From Chitinophaga sp. E66 (GTDB lineage Bacteria > Bacteroidota > Bacteroidia > Chitinophagales > Chitinophagaceae): a stretch of DNA of 64,000 nt. A program made the position numbers and the translations under genes. Location of the stretch: assembly GCA_019285755.1 (NCBI GenBank), contig CP079103.1, positions 930,001 through 994,000 on the forward strand, read 5' to 3'. Numbering within the stretch: the stretch's first letter is position 1; each line of letters starts with the position of its first letter. Positions 17,664 to 27,692 of the stretch are shown here, in pieces. The notes beneath the pieces were generated by a model. It worked only from the letters and a program-made list of their open reading frames with translations. It ran no database searches and was not told where the DNA came from.

Positions 17664-17701
17664 AAAAAAGCGGCCGTTTCAAATGAAACGGCCGCTTTTT
17701 T
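17664..17701. terminator. Bidirectional terminator
   Basis: A 17-bp perfect stem (AAAAAAGCGGCCGTTTC / GAAACGGCCGCTTTTTT) with an AAAT loop, placed between the convergent M48 and SirB1-like genes. Confidence 0.9.
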
Positions 17702-17718
17702 TATGTGTTTGCGGTGAA

Positions 17719-18592
17719 TTACTGTTGGTCCATAATACGGGCCAAGTTTAGCAGCTCGTCGTGCTTATACTGTTCCTTATCGTTGCGGAAGCATTTAGCA
17801 GTCTCCTCCAGCAGGAACTGGATGATCCGGGCATTGCTTTGCGGTTTGTAGAAATCGGGATTTACGGGCACGTTTACGCGTTTTAAATAGGTGTCTACAT
17901 CCTGCTGTGTGTAAATCTGCCCTGGATGGGGTCGATGAAGAACAGGATGCGGTAATCACCCGGGTCGGCCGGATCCGTAAAGTCATAAAAGGTATCGAAG
18001 TACGCAAGAATGAACTGCCGGGGATGTTCACGGCATACACGGGGAGGTCGAGCATAGCGCAGAGCGCCTGGTACACGATCCCGTTGGTCAGCGGGTTGCC
18101 TTTGCGGCCTTCTATGACCTGGTTGATGAAAAACTGGTTCTTGCGCTGGTAGCTCACTTCTTCCCCTTTCAGGCCGAAGTAATTATAAATCATGCTGTTC
18201 AGCACGTTTATCTGTTCCAGCGGGGTGAGGTAATTATTCAGTTCGAGCCAGATATTGCGTTTGATGCGGTCGATTTCGGTATGAACCTGCTGTTCCGTGA
18301 GATCCGGGTATTGGTACCGGGCGGTCAGCAGCGCGCCTTTGATCAGTTCCTGTGCACCCGCGGCGTGCCATACCCGGAAGGCCTCCTGGAGGTCCTGGTA
18401 ATGCACCCGGTGGATCAGCATCTCGATCCGTTCCTGGATATGCTCGTCTACCGTCGTTTCCCACAGATGCTCCAGGTTGGGAATGATTTCTTTCCCGAAC
18501 ATAAGGATCTTGTTGGCCACGGTGTCAAACACTTCCTGGTCAGGATCGTCCAACAGATGGAATAACGCGTTTATTTCCCTTGTTTCGTGCAA
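17719..18592 (-). CDS. Transglutaminase-like protein, SirB1 family (frameshifted)
   Basis: About 290 residues after repair. The opening REINALFHLLDDPDQEVFDTV, the central IDRIKRNIWLELNNYLTPLEQ and NGIVYQALCAMLDLPVYAVNIP match the SirB1 / Transglut_core2 proteins. The usual catalytic Cys position of the transglutaminase fold is not obvious. The biochemical role of the family is unknown. Breaks lie near 18030 (adding a base gives NIPRQFILAYFDTFYDF) and 17925; the frame then runs to TAA at 17719-17721. The start is TTG at 18592, because an in-frame stop lies four codons upstream and no ATG or GTG intervenes. Confidence 0.78.
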
Positions 18593-18635
18593 TGGAATGA
18601 GTTAAGGATTCTTGTCTTTAAGTTACGATTTTTGG

Positions 18636-20978
18636 CTAGTCCGCTTTCTTTTTGCGGGGCGGCGCCTTCTTCTTCGGCGGGTTGGCTTTCAGCTCTTCAA
18701 TGATTGCTTTGGCTTCTTCCACGGTTATATCGGCTGCCGTCTCATGTTTTTCTTTCGGCAGTTTATAGTTACGTAATCCTACCTTCAGATAAGGTCCGTA
18801 AGGGCCTCTCAGCACTGGATCTTCTCTTTTTCGAACACTTTAATGGTGCGTTCGTCTTTGGCCTGGCGTTTCTCCACGATGAGCGGCGCTATTTCCTCTA
18901 GCTCCACGGTGTAAGGGTCCATTTCCTTTTTGAGGGAATAGAACTTCTTATCATGTTGTGCATAGGGACCAAAGCGGCCGATGTTCACCGCTACTTCTGT
19001 TCCTCAAACAGGCCAAGGGTTCTGGGGAGGCGGAACAGGTCCATCGCTTCGTCGAACGTAATGGTCTCGATGCTCTGGGTCTGTTTCAGTTTGGCGAAGC
19101 GGGGCTTTTCCTCGTCGTCTACCTTCCCGATCTGCACCATGGGCCCGAAGCGGCCCATACGGGCGGTAACGGGCTTGCCGGAAGCGGGTCTTCACCCAGC
19201 AGGCGTTCGCCTTTACCCTTTCGGCTTTTTCCAGCGTTTCCTCCACGTTGTGATGGAAGGGTGCGTAGAAGTCCTGGAGCATGTTGTTCCATTTCTTCTT
19301 GCCGCCGGCGATTTCGTCGAACTCTTCTTCGATGCGTGCGGTAAAACCGTAGTCCATTACCCGGTCGAAGTATTGTTTCAGGAAGTCGGTCACCAGCATC
19401 CCCAGATCGGTAGGGAAGAGCTTGGATTTCTCGGCGCCGGTGTTTTCCTGGTCGGTTTGCTTGCTGATCTTGTCGTTTTTGAGCCACATGATCCGGAAGT
19501 CCCTTTTCACGCCTTCCTTATCGCGTTTCTCTACATATCCGCGTTTCTGGATGGTGGTGATGGTGGGGGCGTAGGTAGACGGGCGGCCGATTCCGAGCTC
19601 TTCGAGCTTCTTAACCAGCGAGGCCTCCGTGTAACGGGGGCGGGGCGGGTAAACCGTTCGGTGGCTTTCATTTCCTTCAGTTCCAGGACCTGTTTAACGG
19701 CCAGTGGCGGCAATACGCCTTCCTGATCGTCTTCTTCGGCGTCCTCATCGTCGCGGCTCTCCATATATACTTTCAGGAACCCGTCGAATTTGAGCACTTC
19801 CCGCTGGCGGTCAGCTCTTCGTGGTTGGTGCTGATATCGATCTTGGCGATGGTCTTTTCCAGTTCGGCGTCAGACATCTGGCTGGCGATGGTACGCTTCC
19901 AGATGAGCTCGTAGAGGCGCTTGGTATCGGAATCGTCTACCGATGCGTTCTCCATGTATGTCGGGCGGATGGCTTCGTGCGCCTCCTGCGCGTTTTCGTT
20001 CTTGTTCTTGTATTTGCGGGATTGATAGTAGCGGTCGCCCCAGTTTTTGTGGATGGCTTTGCTGATATCTTCCATGGCTGTATCCGACAGGTTCACGGAG
20101 TCCGTTCTCATATAGGTGATCTGCCCGGACTCGTAGAGTTTCTGGGCCAGGAGCATCGTTTTAGATACGCTGTAGCCCAGTTTGCGGGAGGCTTCCTGCT
20201 GGAGGGTGGAGGTGGTGAACGGCGCTGCGGGGATTTCTTCCCGGGCTTCACGGTCACGTCTTTCACCGTATACCCGGCGCCTACGCATTGTTCCAGGAAC
20301 TTCTCGGCGTCTTCGGCGGTTTTGAAGCGGGAGGGGCCATCGGCTTTAAAAGCAATGGTACGTCCCTGGATGTCTTTAGACAGGAACCAGGCTTCGACTT
20401 TAAAACTGCTCACGGATTCGAACTGGTTGATCTCGCGCTCGCGCTCTACGATCAGGCGTACGGCTACGGATTGTACACGGCCGGCAGACAGGGAGTTGCG
20501 CATGCTCATTTTGCGCCACAGCACGGGAGAGAGCTCAAAGCCCACGATCCGGTCCAGGATACGGCGGGCCTGTTGGGCGTTCACCAGGTTCATGTCCAGC
20601 AGGCGGGGGTACGCACGGCTTTCTCAATGGCAGGCTTCGTAATCTCGTGAAATACAATGCGTTTGGTAGAAGATGGGTCAAGGCCGAGCACTTCGCAAAG
20701 GTGCCATGATATGGCTTCCCTTCGCGGTCCTCATCCGTTGCCAGCCAAACCTCCTCGGAATCCTTCACCAGTTTTTTTAATTCCTTGACAACCTTTTCTT
20801 TGTCTTCCGGTATTATATATTTCGGTTTGAAATTATTCTGAATGTCGATTCCCATGTCGTCTTTCTCCAGGTCACGGATGTGACCGAAGGAAGATTTCAC
20901 TTCAAAATCCTTTCCTAATATTTTCTCAATCGTTTTCGCCTTTGCCGGGGATTCTACAATCACGAGATTTTTAGCCAT
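18636..20978 (-). CDS. topA: DNA topoisomerase I (frameshifted)
   Basis: A type IA topoisomerase that relaxes negative supercoils. The Toprim domain opens with [20 protein letters not shown], with SFGHIRDL and the metal motif [10 protein letters not shown]. The region [14 protein letters not shown] (visible as [18 protein letters not shown]) carries the active-site Tyr. [20 protein letters not shown] and [17 protein letters not shown] are typical of domain II. The C-terminus holds repeated zinc-less topoisomerase modules and a Lys/Pro-rich tail ([12 protein letters not shown]). At least seven single-base losses interrupt the frame (near 18015-19820 and 20240, 20610, 20705). The stop is TAG at 18636-18638. 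Confidence 0.95.
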
Positions 20979-21186
20979 GAACGCCTTTTATGTCTGTAAT
21001 TACGCCAAATTTGTACAAATATTACAAATCCGATTGGTGCAATTATATAAAAGTAGGTTGATATAAAAAATAGATAAGGTTAAATACTTGATTTATAGAC
21101 ATCAACAATAAGGATATTATTCTGTTATCTCGTTTTAGCCGAAAGACGCTTATATTACATATTCATTTTTAATTTGATCGAACGCC

Positions 21187-21944
21187 ATGGACATCGTCAT
21201 TATCGGATCTGGGAACGTTGCGCATTGTTTCGGACATTTCATGAAGCTGCACGGGCACCCGTAAAACAGGTCATCAGCCGTAATAAAGAGAATGCCCGCA
21301 TCCTGGCGGAGTCTCTTGGCGCAGAGCACTCCGCCGACCTGATCGATATCCATATGGAGGCGGACATTTACCTCCTGGCCGTGGGAGATGATGCCTCGCC
21401 CAGCTGAACAACGATCTCCGCCTCGGCCGCCGCATCGTCGTTCACACTGCCGGCGCCGTTCCCCTGTCCGCCATCTCCGGCATCTCCGTCAACACCGGCG
21501 TGCTGTACCCCCTCCAGAGCATCCGCAAGGAGAATAAGTCCTACCCGGAGATCCCCTGCTGCTCGAAGCCTCGTCCGACGAGGTGCAGAAGCGCCTCCTG
21601 GCCCTGGCGCAGAGCATCAGCGGCTCCATATCTATAATGAACTCCGAACAGCGGCTCCAGATGCACCTGGCCGCCGTTTTCTGCAATAACTTCACCAACC
21701 ACCTCATCGCCCTCGCCAAATTCTACTGCGAACAGGAGGGGCGCGACTTCAACCTGCTGTCGCCCCTTATCCGGGAAACCTTCCAGCGGCTTGACCGGTT
21801 TGCCCCGAAGCCGTGCAAACGGGCCCGGCGGTCCGCAACGACGAGAAAACCATGGCGCTGCACGAATCCCTGCTGGCTAACTACCCGTCCATGGCCCAGA
21901 TATATCCGCTCCTGTCGGAAAGCATTCACCAGTTCCATAAATGA
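21187..21944 (+). CDS. Rossmann-fold protein with DUF2520 (frameshifted)
   Basis: About 254 residues. The N-terminal NAD(P)-binding fold starts MDIVIIGSGNVAHCFGHFM (GxGxxA-type loop) and includes YLLAVGDDAL. The C-terminal helical DUF2520 region contains RLQMHLAAVFCNNFTNHLIALA and ends LLSESIHQFHK. The fold resembles F420/NADP oxidoreductases and ketopantoate reductases, but the substrate is unknown. Contractions lie near 21402, 21555 and 21808. It is the first gene of a probable operon DUF2520 - kdsC - ubiA-like - maf, an order I recall as common in Bacteroidota. Confidence 0.85.
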
Positions 21945-22014
21945 TTGGCGGTCTCCTTATTTACAGATATTTTTGCGCACCGGCCCCCGGCCGGCCAACG
22001 CAGAACTGACAGTT

Positions 22015-22535
22015 ATGAACGTATTGGAACATTTTTCCCGCATCCGCACTTTTGTATTCGACGTAGATGGCGTGCTGACAGACGGCACGGTACAGCTCCT
22101 GCCCGGCGGAGAGCTGAGCCGAAAGATGAGCATCCGCGACGGATATGCCCTGCAGCTGGCGGTGAAAAAGGCTATCGCATCGCGATTATATCCGGCGGCC
22201 GGTCGGAAAGCGTGGTGACGCGGCTCAACGGATTGGGAATCAAAGATGTATATACCGGCGTGGCCGATAAAGTCGACCGGCTCGAGACCTATGCCCTGGA
22301 GCACGACCTAAAGTGGGACGAGATCCTGTTCATGGGAGACGATATACCTGATTATCGCGCCATGCAGCTGGTAGGCCTGGCCGCCTGCCCGGCAGACGCC
22401 GCACCTGAGATCAAATCCATCAGCAGGTACATCTCGCCCCTGAACGGCGGCGCCGGGTGCGCCCGAGACGTAATTGAGAAAGTACTGAAGCTCAATGGCG
22501 ACTGGCAGCTCGATGAAGGCATCCGAGCCAAATAA
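22015..22535 (+). CDS. kdsC: 3-deoxy-D-manno-octulosonate 8-phosphate phosphatase, KdsC type (frameshifted)
   Basis: A HAD superfamily C0-type phosphatase of about 174 residues that dephosphorylates KDO-8-P in lipopolysaccharide core synthesis. Motif I is TFVFDVDGVLTDG, motif II lies in IAIISGGRSESVV, the Lys is in the DKVDRLETY region, and motif IV is ILFMGDDIPDYRAM. One G is lost near 22170 (GTGAAAAAGGCTATC), whose repair joins VKKGYRIAIISGG. The start ATG at 22015 lies 70 bp after the DUF2520 stop. Specificity is assigned from family resemblance; related HAD phosphatases of nucleotide sugars are possible. Confidence 0.88.
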
Positions 22536-22563
22536 ACCCTTATCTCCACACATAAACTGATAT

Positions 22564-23503
22564 ATGACCCTCATAGCAGCTTTTTTCAGGATGATCCGGT
22601 ATCCGAACCTGATCTATATCGCACTTACGCAGTTGCTGTTGCAGTTTTGCGTGGTGGCGCCCGTGCTGCAAAAGAGCGGGCTGGAGCCCTCGCTTTCCTG
22701 GCCGCATTTCGCGTTGCTGTGTCTTTCCACGCTCATGGTAGCGGCGGCGGGGTATATCATCAACGACTATTTCGATATTAATATAGACCTCGTCAATAAA
22801 CCCGATAAGATGGTGGTGGAAAAGATCATCAACCGCCGTTGGGCTATGGCCTGGCATACCATGCTCAACATGGCCGGCGTTTCACTGGGTTTCCTGGTAG
22901 CTTTCAAGATCGGGCAGTTTTACCGGGCTTCATCCAGGTGATCTGCACCATGCTGCTATGGTTCTATTCTACCTCATTTAAACGGCAGGTACTTATCGGC
23001 AATGTGGTTATCTCTCTGTTGACGGCTGTCAGCGTAGTGGTAGTCGGGTTTTACGAGAAGCAGATCTACGAAAGCTTCGAGGCGATTTTATCGCCTGCGG
23101 GGCGCAGGCTCATTCAGATCATCGGAATTTATGCCCTGTTTGCGTTCCTGTTGTCTATGATCCGGGAGATCGTGAAGGACATGGAAGATATGATCGGCGA
23201 TAGCAAAGATGGCTGTCGTACCCTTCCCATCGTCTGGGGTGTCAAGAAGACCAAGAACTTCACCATGGTACTCATCCTGATGCTGGAGCTTTTACTACTT
23301 ATTCTCATGGGTGTGACGTTTGCCCGTGAATGGTATGCGGCGGTGGCTTACGTGGGATTGTTTGTCGTGTTCCCGCTGGCATGGTTCATCCAGCGGCCTT
23401 TGGCAAAGGCATATCAGCCGGAGCATTACCATTCCATTTCTACCTGGATCAAGATCGTGATGCTGACCGGCATCCTGTCTATGGTGTTTTTAAAATCATG
23501 TAA
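22564..23503 (+). CDS. UbiA-family prenyltransferase (frameshifted)
   Basis: About 313 residues with eight or so membrane segments. The first Asp-rich motif is NDYFDINIDLVNKPDK (NDxxDxxxD) and the second is REIVKDMEDMIGDSKDG, both binding Mg-prenyl diphosphate. Bacteroidota members are commonly annotated as geranylgeranylglycerol-phosphate transferases, but the acceptor here is unknown. A lost T near 22919 breaks the frame (repair gives GQFLPGFIQV). A second T contraction near 23489 makes the frame run on into maf; adding the T gives a normal end VFFKIM and TAA at 23501-23503. Confidence 0.87.
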
Positions 23504-23504
23504 G

Positions 23505-24074
23505 ATGCAATCCCGTAAACCCGTTATACTGGCCAGCCAGAGCCCACGCCGTGCACAACTTTTAGAACAGGCGGGTATTCCATTCGAAGTCAAAGTGAGC
23601 GCAGCTGACGAGTCCTGGCCAGCGGGCATGCCGGTAGCCGAAGTGCCCGAGCATATCGCGCGGCAGAAAGCCAAAGCCGTGCAGGCCCATTACTCGGCGG
23701 AAGAAATCATCGTGGCTGCAGATACCATCGTGGTACTGGATGGCGATGTGATTGGCAAACCCACCGACCGGGAAGACGCCCTGCGCATCCTGGGGCGCCT
23801 CAGCGGCAGGGTACATACGGTCATTACCGGAGTGGTGATCGTAAAGAACGGGGAGGAGCAGGCCTTTTCCCAGACTACCGAAGTGCATTTCAAAACGCTG
23901 TCCCCGGAGCAAATAGCATATTACGTTGATAATTACCAGCCTTACGATAAAGCGGGCGCCTACGCGATCCAGGAGTGGATCGGTGCAGTGGGGATCGAGG
24001 GTATTCATGGCGATTTTTACAACGTCATGGGGCTGCCGATCAGCCAGGTGGCGGAGCGGTTAGAAAGACTGTAA
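23505..24074 (+). CDS. Maf-family nucleoside triphosphate pyrophosphatase
   Basis: An intact 189-residue house-cleaning pyrophosphatase that hydrolyses non-canonical nucleotides such as dTTP/UTP analogues. The opening VILASQSPRRAQLLEQAGIPF is diagnostic. IIVAADTIVVLDGDVIGKP holds the catalytic Asp, and DKAGAYAIQEWIGAVGIEGI followed by DFYNVMGLPI closes the fold. I start it at the ATG at 23505, one base after the repaired UbiA stop; the apparent in-frame joining to UbiA is treated as an artefact. Confidence 0.92.
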   Translation: MQSRKPVILASQSPRRAQLLEQAGIPFEVKVSAADESWPAGMPVAEVPEHIARQKAKAVQAHYSAEEIIVAADTIVVLDGDVIGKPTDREDALRILGRLSGRVHTVITGVVIVKNGEEQAFSQTTEVHFKTLSPEQIAYYVDNYQPYDKAGAYAIQEWIGAVGIEGIHGDFYNVMGLPISQVAERLERL

Positions 24075-24286
24075 ATCTACATTTCCTGGCAGGCATCCAT
24101 GTTACTAGTATTAACATCGTCCCGTTCCTCCGGACCTGAACCCGATACGTACATTTACTGAAAATTATGCGCTAACCGCATAGGTTTATCAAATATTTAA
24201 AATATATTATATCTTAGCCGCCGTAATGCAACGCCGTCGACCGAATCCCTGATACCCGAATACCGCGTTACCACAACCGATCACCT

Positions 24287-25084
24287 ATGAAGAAAATGCT
24301 ACCCGCAGCGATCATCATGACGCTCGCGGCATGCAGTAAAAAGGATGCACAGGAAAATCCACCTCCCGCCGCCCCCGTCTGGAACCTGACGGAAATAGCA
24401 GGATCAGGCCAGTCGACCTTTTTCCATTACAGCACCACCGCCGGCGAACCCTTCGCCTGGGTGTCCCGCTCCGCAGAAGGACCGGACTCCACCGCCGTAA
24501 GCTGGAACGGAGGGAAGCCCCAGTTCACCTGGCTCTTCTTCAACTCCCAAAAGCGGATCGACAGATCATTTCACTTTTCCGGTAACCAACTCGCTCGCAT
24601 TCAATACCATAATTTCAACCACAGCGGCCAGTGGACCGTCACGGACTATGACTCCCTCGTATACGAAAACAACCATCTCAGCGAGCTTCACGTCATAAAC
24701 GGAGGCGCCCGCAACCAGATGTACAAGCTTTTCTGGGACGGTAACAACCTCACCCGGAGCGAAAGCTATGATGTGCAGGGCGAAATCAAAATACTAACGG
24801 AAACTACTGCTTATGTCTACAATGACCAGCCAGGGATCTCCCGGTCATTTAAGCCCTGGTTTTATTTCATTTACACGCAACATCAATTTTCGGCGCTCAG
24901 CGATAACGAGCTGACCCGAGAAGAAAGAATATCCGCATCCGGAACGCTGCGTTGGAGAAATACCTACCACCCTGCCTATTTCAATAATGGACGCCTGGAA
25001 AAATTGACCCGTTTCCGGGAGGACTTCACAATTCCTGCCACGGAGAATACGATAATGAATTACATATATCAATCAAATCAGTAA
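24287..25084 (+). CDS. Lipoprotein of unknown function, family member 1
   Basis: 265 residues, intact. The lipoprotein signal MKKMLPAAIIMTLAAC is followed by a charged, Pro-rich spacer (SKKDAQENPPPAAP). The mature domain is rich in Trp, Tyr and Asn with repeating short strands such as KRIDRSFHFSGNQLARIQYH, DSLVYENNHLSELHV and NTYHPAYFNNGRLEKLTRF. This pattern resembles YD-like beta repeats in Bacteroidota lipoproteins. No catalytic motif is seen. The next gene starts 44 bp later and has the same architecture, as does a minus-strand gene at 26718-27565. Confidence 0.8.
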   Translation: MKKMLPAAIIMTLAACSKKDAQENPPPAAPVWNLTEIAGSGQSTFFHYSTTAGEPFAWVSRSAEGPDSTAVSWNGGKPQFTWLFFNSQKRIDRSFHFSGNQLARIQYHNFNHSGQWTVTDYDSLVYENNHLSELHVINGGARNQMYKLFWDGNNLTRSESYDVQGEIKILTETTAYVYNDQPGISRSFKPWFYFIYTQHQFSALSDNELTREERISASGTLRWRNTYHPAYFNNGRLEKLTRFREDFTIPATENTIMNYIYQSNQ

Positions 25085-25128
25085 CGGAAACAAATTGTAA
25101 AACAAAAATCCATAACAGCACAATTCCT

Positions 25129-25960
25129 ATGAACAAAATGTACCTCGGCCTTCTGGCCGCAGCAGTGGCTTTCAGCGCCTGCTCCAGCAACGACAACGAT
25201 GACACCAAGCCGGCAGAAGAACGCTGGCGTATTTCCGAAATTAAAGATTATGGCCAGCCCTCCGCAGGACAAACTACGGCCGACACTTCCTGGACGACGT
25301 TCATCTACAACACAGATGGCACCGTTAAGGAAACGAAAGAAAAGTATAAGAACACCTTGGGAGTTGTGTATAATGACGGCACCCGCTTTGTATATGCAAA
25401 CGGTAAATTAGCCAAAGTAGAAGTATTAACGGAAGGAGGTACCTGGGCGACGTTTAAGGATTTAGTATTCCGGGATAACAGGCTTGCCCTCGTTATTGAG
25501 CACCACGACGTGGGATATAGTACAGACTCCGTAGTGTACGGTACCAATGGTAAACCGTCGGCGGTTTGGCACTATAGCGAAAATAATCCCACAAAACATC
25601 TGAACAAATTCACCTGGAACGGGGAAAGCGTCGTGTCTAACTATGAAGCTGCGATCAACAATGATACAGACACCCTGTATTCTGAAACAGCGGTATATAC
25701 ATACGATAATAAACCGGGGTATATGGCCAGCTGCCTGGTCAGTTGTATTGACGATGAATCCTATGCTGGCATGGAGCCTTGCTCCGAACGCCCTGCTTAA
25801 GTCGACGCTGTACTATAAAGGCGCCTTCGGCAGTGAGGAGAGTTACGCTTATACTACTGATGATAAAGGCAGAATTGTAAAGGAGGTCCGCACCAGCAGC
25901 TATGGTACTGGAACTGATACAAGGAATTACACGACAGAATTTTTCTACGAGAAATACTGA
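25129..25960 (+). CDS. Lipoprotein of unknown function, family member 2 (frameshifted)
   Basis: About 277 residues after joining. The signal MNKMYLGLLAAAVAFSAC is followed by an Asn/Asp-rich spacer (SSNDNDDTKPAEE). The beta-rich domain repeats the pattern of its upstream neighbour: TSWTTFIYNTDGTVKETKEK, GTRFVYANGKLAKVEVL, DSVVYGTNGKPSAVWHY, then after the break SEESYAYTTDDKGRIVKEV. The frame shifts by a net +1 between about 25720 and 25760, best explained by two lost bases. It is probably co-transcribed with the upstream paralogue and ends at a bidirectional terminator. Confidence 0.75.
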
Positions 25961-25980
25961 TCGCTCCGGCGACAATCAAC

Positions 25981-26012
25981 AAAAACGGGAAGCATATTTG
26001 CTTCCCGTTTTT
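25981..26012. terminator. Bidirectional terminator
   Basis: A 14-bp stem AAAAACGGGAAGCA / TGCTTCCCGTTTTT with a TATT loop, placed between convergent genes ending at 25960 and 26031. Confidence 0.88.
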
Positions 26013-26030
26013 CATTTACAAAGCTTGCTG

Positions 26031-26483
26031 TTAATACGCCGTCATCGTGACGTTAGCGAATTCAGCTACATAAGATGTTGTAGGGCCGGATGAAGGCATC
26101 GGCGGACCGGAAATCCAGGCGATCGTCACAATGCCTGAAGCGGAAATGGTACACTCCATCAAGCGGCCATCGGACTGCAACTTGGTTCCGCGGACTCTCG
26201 TGGAGGAGGTGCAGCCGGTGATGTTGCCAATTACAACGCCGGTTTGCCATTGCGCCTGGGTGTACGGATTGGTGAAGTAATGTGCCGCAAAATTAATCAG
26301 CGTGAAAGTGTAAGAAGTGGAAGGATTTCCTGTCATCAGGATGTTGGGATTGGTCTCCGTGAAAAAGCAACTGAACCTGGGCGCGGATACTTTTGTCTTA
26401 ACGGGCTGGATGGCGGAACTTTCTGCTTTTAACATTACAAGGGCTGCCATCAGGGCAAACATGGAACAAACTTTACGGGTCAT
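26031..26483 (-). CDS. Small secreted protein of unknown function
   Basis: 150 residues, intact, with an N-terminal signal-like hydrophobic segment (CSMFALMAALVMLKAESSA). The mature part is Thr/Ser-rich and probably all-beta (STSYTFTLINFAAHYFTNPY, GVVIGNITGCTSS, SGIVTIAWISGPPM). Two Cys in the mature chain could form a disulphide. No family is recognised. It sits between two genes for the beta-rich lipoprotein family but does not share their layout. Confidence 0.7.
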   Translation of the reverse strand: MTRKVCSMFALMAALVMLKAESSAIQPVKTKVSAPRFSCFFTETNPNILMTGNPSTSYTFTLINFAAHYFTNPYTQAQWQTGVVIGNITGCTSSTRVRGTKLQSDGRLMECTISASGIVTIAWISGPPMPSSGPTTSYVAEFANVTMTAY

Positions 26484-26669
26484 AAAAAAGGGTTTTGGGT
26501 GAGGAATTTAATACTCATCAAGATAGTCGCATAAAAATTACACGTCTTGCCAAAGTCTACCTCATTTTTCAGCAGGTACGACGTATGTCCGACATCGTAT
26601 TACAGGTAAATTAGTATTCCGACCCCGCACATTTTCATCATCAGGTGCAATATCAGGTATTTTGAATGC

Positions 26670-26696
26670 AAAACGGGAAGCGCATGGCTTCCCGTT
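26670..26696 (-). terminator. Possible terminator of lipoprotein gene 3
   Basis: A perfect 10-bp stem AACGGGAAGC / GCTTCCCGTT, 21 bp beyond the stop at 26718. The minus-strand T tract is short (TTTTGC), so its efficiency is uncertain. Confidence 0.45.
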
Positions 26697-26717
26697 GAAA
26701 GATGTATCCAGAAAGAT

Positions 26718-27565
26718 TTATCGTTTACTATAATGGAATTCCCGCACCGTCTTTTCCACGGTTTCCGGGGTAGCCGTAAAGCTCCGTGACTCAACGCAGG
26801 AAGCAGGGAGGTTCTGCTCATTAAACGTCCAGTCGAACTGGGTACGGTGAAATAGCGTGCCGGACTTGTTGAAATGGTCGATGCGCTGAATTAGGCCGTA
26901 GCTAAGCGTATACCCGTAGTCGTGCAGGTTGCCGGTTTGCCATTTGATGATCGCAAGACCAGTCAGCCAATAAGGATTGCTGCGCTGCTCCGAATAAACG
27001 TAATGCCAGGTATTCACGTTTTCAACCCCGGCGGCTGTGCGGATGAATTCTCTTTCCGCCATCAATGTGCTTCCGCTCCAGGCGGTCTGGATGAAGGAAT
27101 TGGTGCCGGTGTAACTGGTGTCTCCGGCATAAGTAAGCCGATATTGGTCGTCCACGTAATATTTCTGCGTAACGGGTTGGGGCGTTCCGATCGTCGCTGT
27201 GGCGGTTGATATTACTTTCCCGTTGTAATTGAACCAGGTCTGCTGGGTGATATCCCCGCCATTTGCCCGTACATTGAGTACTTCCACCCTGTAGGCCTTA
27301 TCGTATTTAATGCCGAAAAGGTATTGGGCCGAATCACTGTGCAGCGCGCGGCCCTGACGGGTGATGCGGTCTAGGGAACCGTTGGCGTTGTAAAGGTAGA
27401 AAAGGGAATCTTTGGCGGCTGGCGTTCCTTCCGCCCAGGACACTTCAAAATCAAGCCGGTAAGCCTGTGCCGGCGGATCGATGATAATGATGGGCTGCGG
27501 CTCCTGCTGCACGCTGCCAGCAGCACCAGGGCCGGTAAATAAAATGGTTTCCGTAACATAAGCAT
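26718..27565 (-). CDS. Lipoprotein of unknown function, family member 3 (frameshifted)
   Basis: About 282 residues after repair. The signal LRKPFYLPALVLLAAC is joined by a one-base repair near 27510 to QQEPQPIIIIDPPAQAYRLD. The mature domain has the same beta-rich, Tyr/Trp/Asn-rich texture as the two plus-strand lipoproteins (LFYLYNANGSLDRITRQGRA, TWFNYNGKVIST, QRIDHFNKSGTLFHRTQFDW) and ends with TVREFHYSKR. The function is unknown. It lies in opposite orientation to its relatives, 1.3-2.4 kb away. Confidence 0.75.
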
Positions 27566-27637
27566 GAATGGGATTTAATGCAATATAATAAAGCCGCCGG
27601 CCTGTGCATGTTAATTCAGAGGAAAGTTCACACTAGA

Positions 27638-27670
27638 TAAAAAAACGGTCCGCATTTGATGCGGACCGTT
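27638..27670 (-). terminator. Terminator of the SAM-controlled operon
   Basis: A 12-bp perfect stem AACGGTCCGCAT / ATGCGGACCGTT. On the minus strand it is followed by T7, immediately after hom. Confidence 0.88.
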
Positions 27671-27692
27671 GCCATATTAGTTTGTTGACCAC

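Noticed and set aside
22839..24074. Apparent UbiA-Maf fusion protein in one continuous frame
   Set aside because: One T added to the T5 run near 23489 gives UbiA a normal end (VFFKIM, stop) just before an ATG that opens Maf. The join is best explained by a homopolymer contraction.
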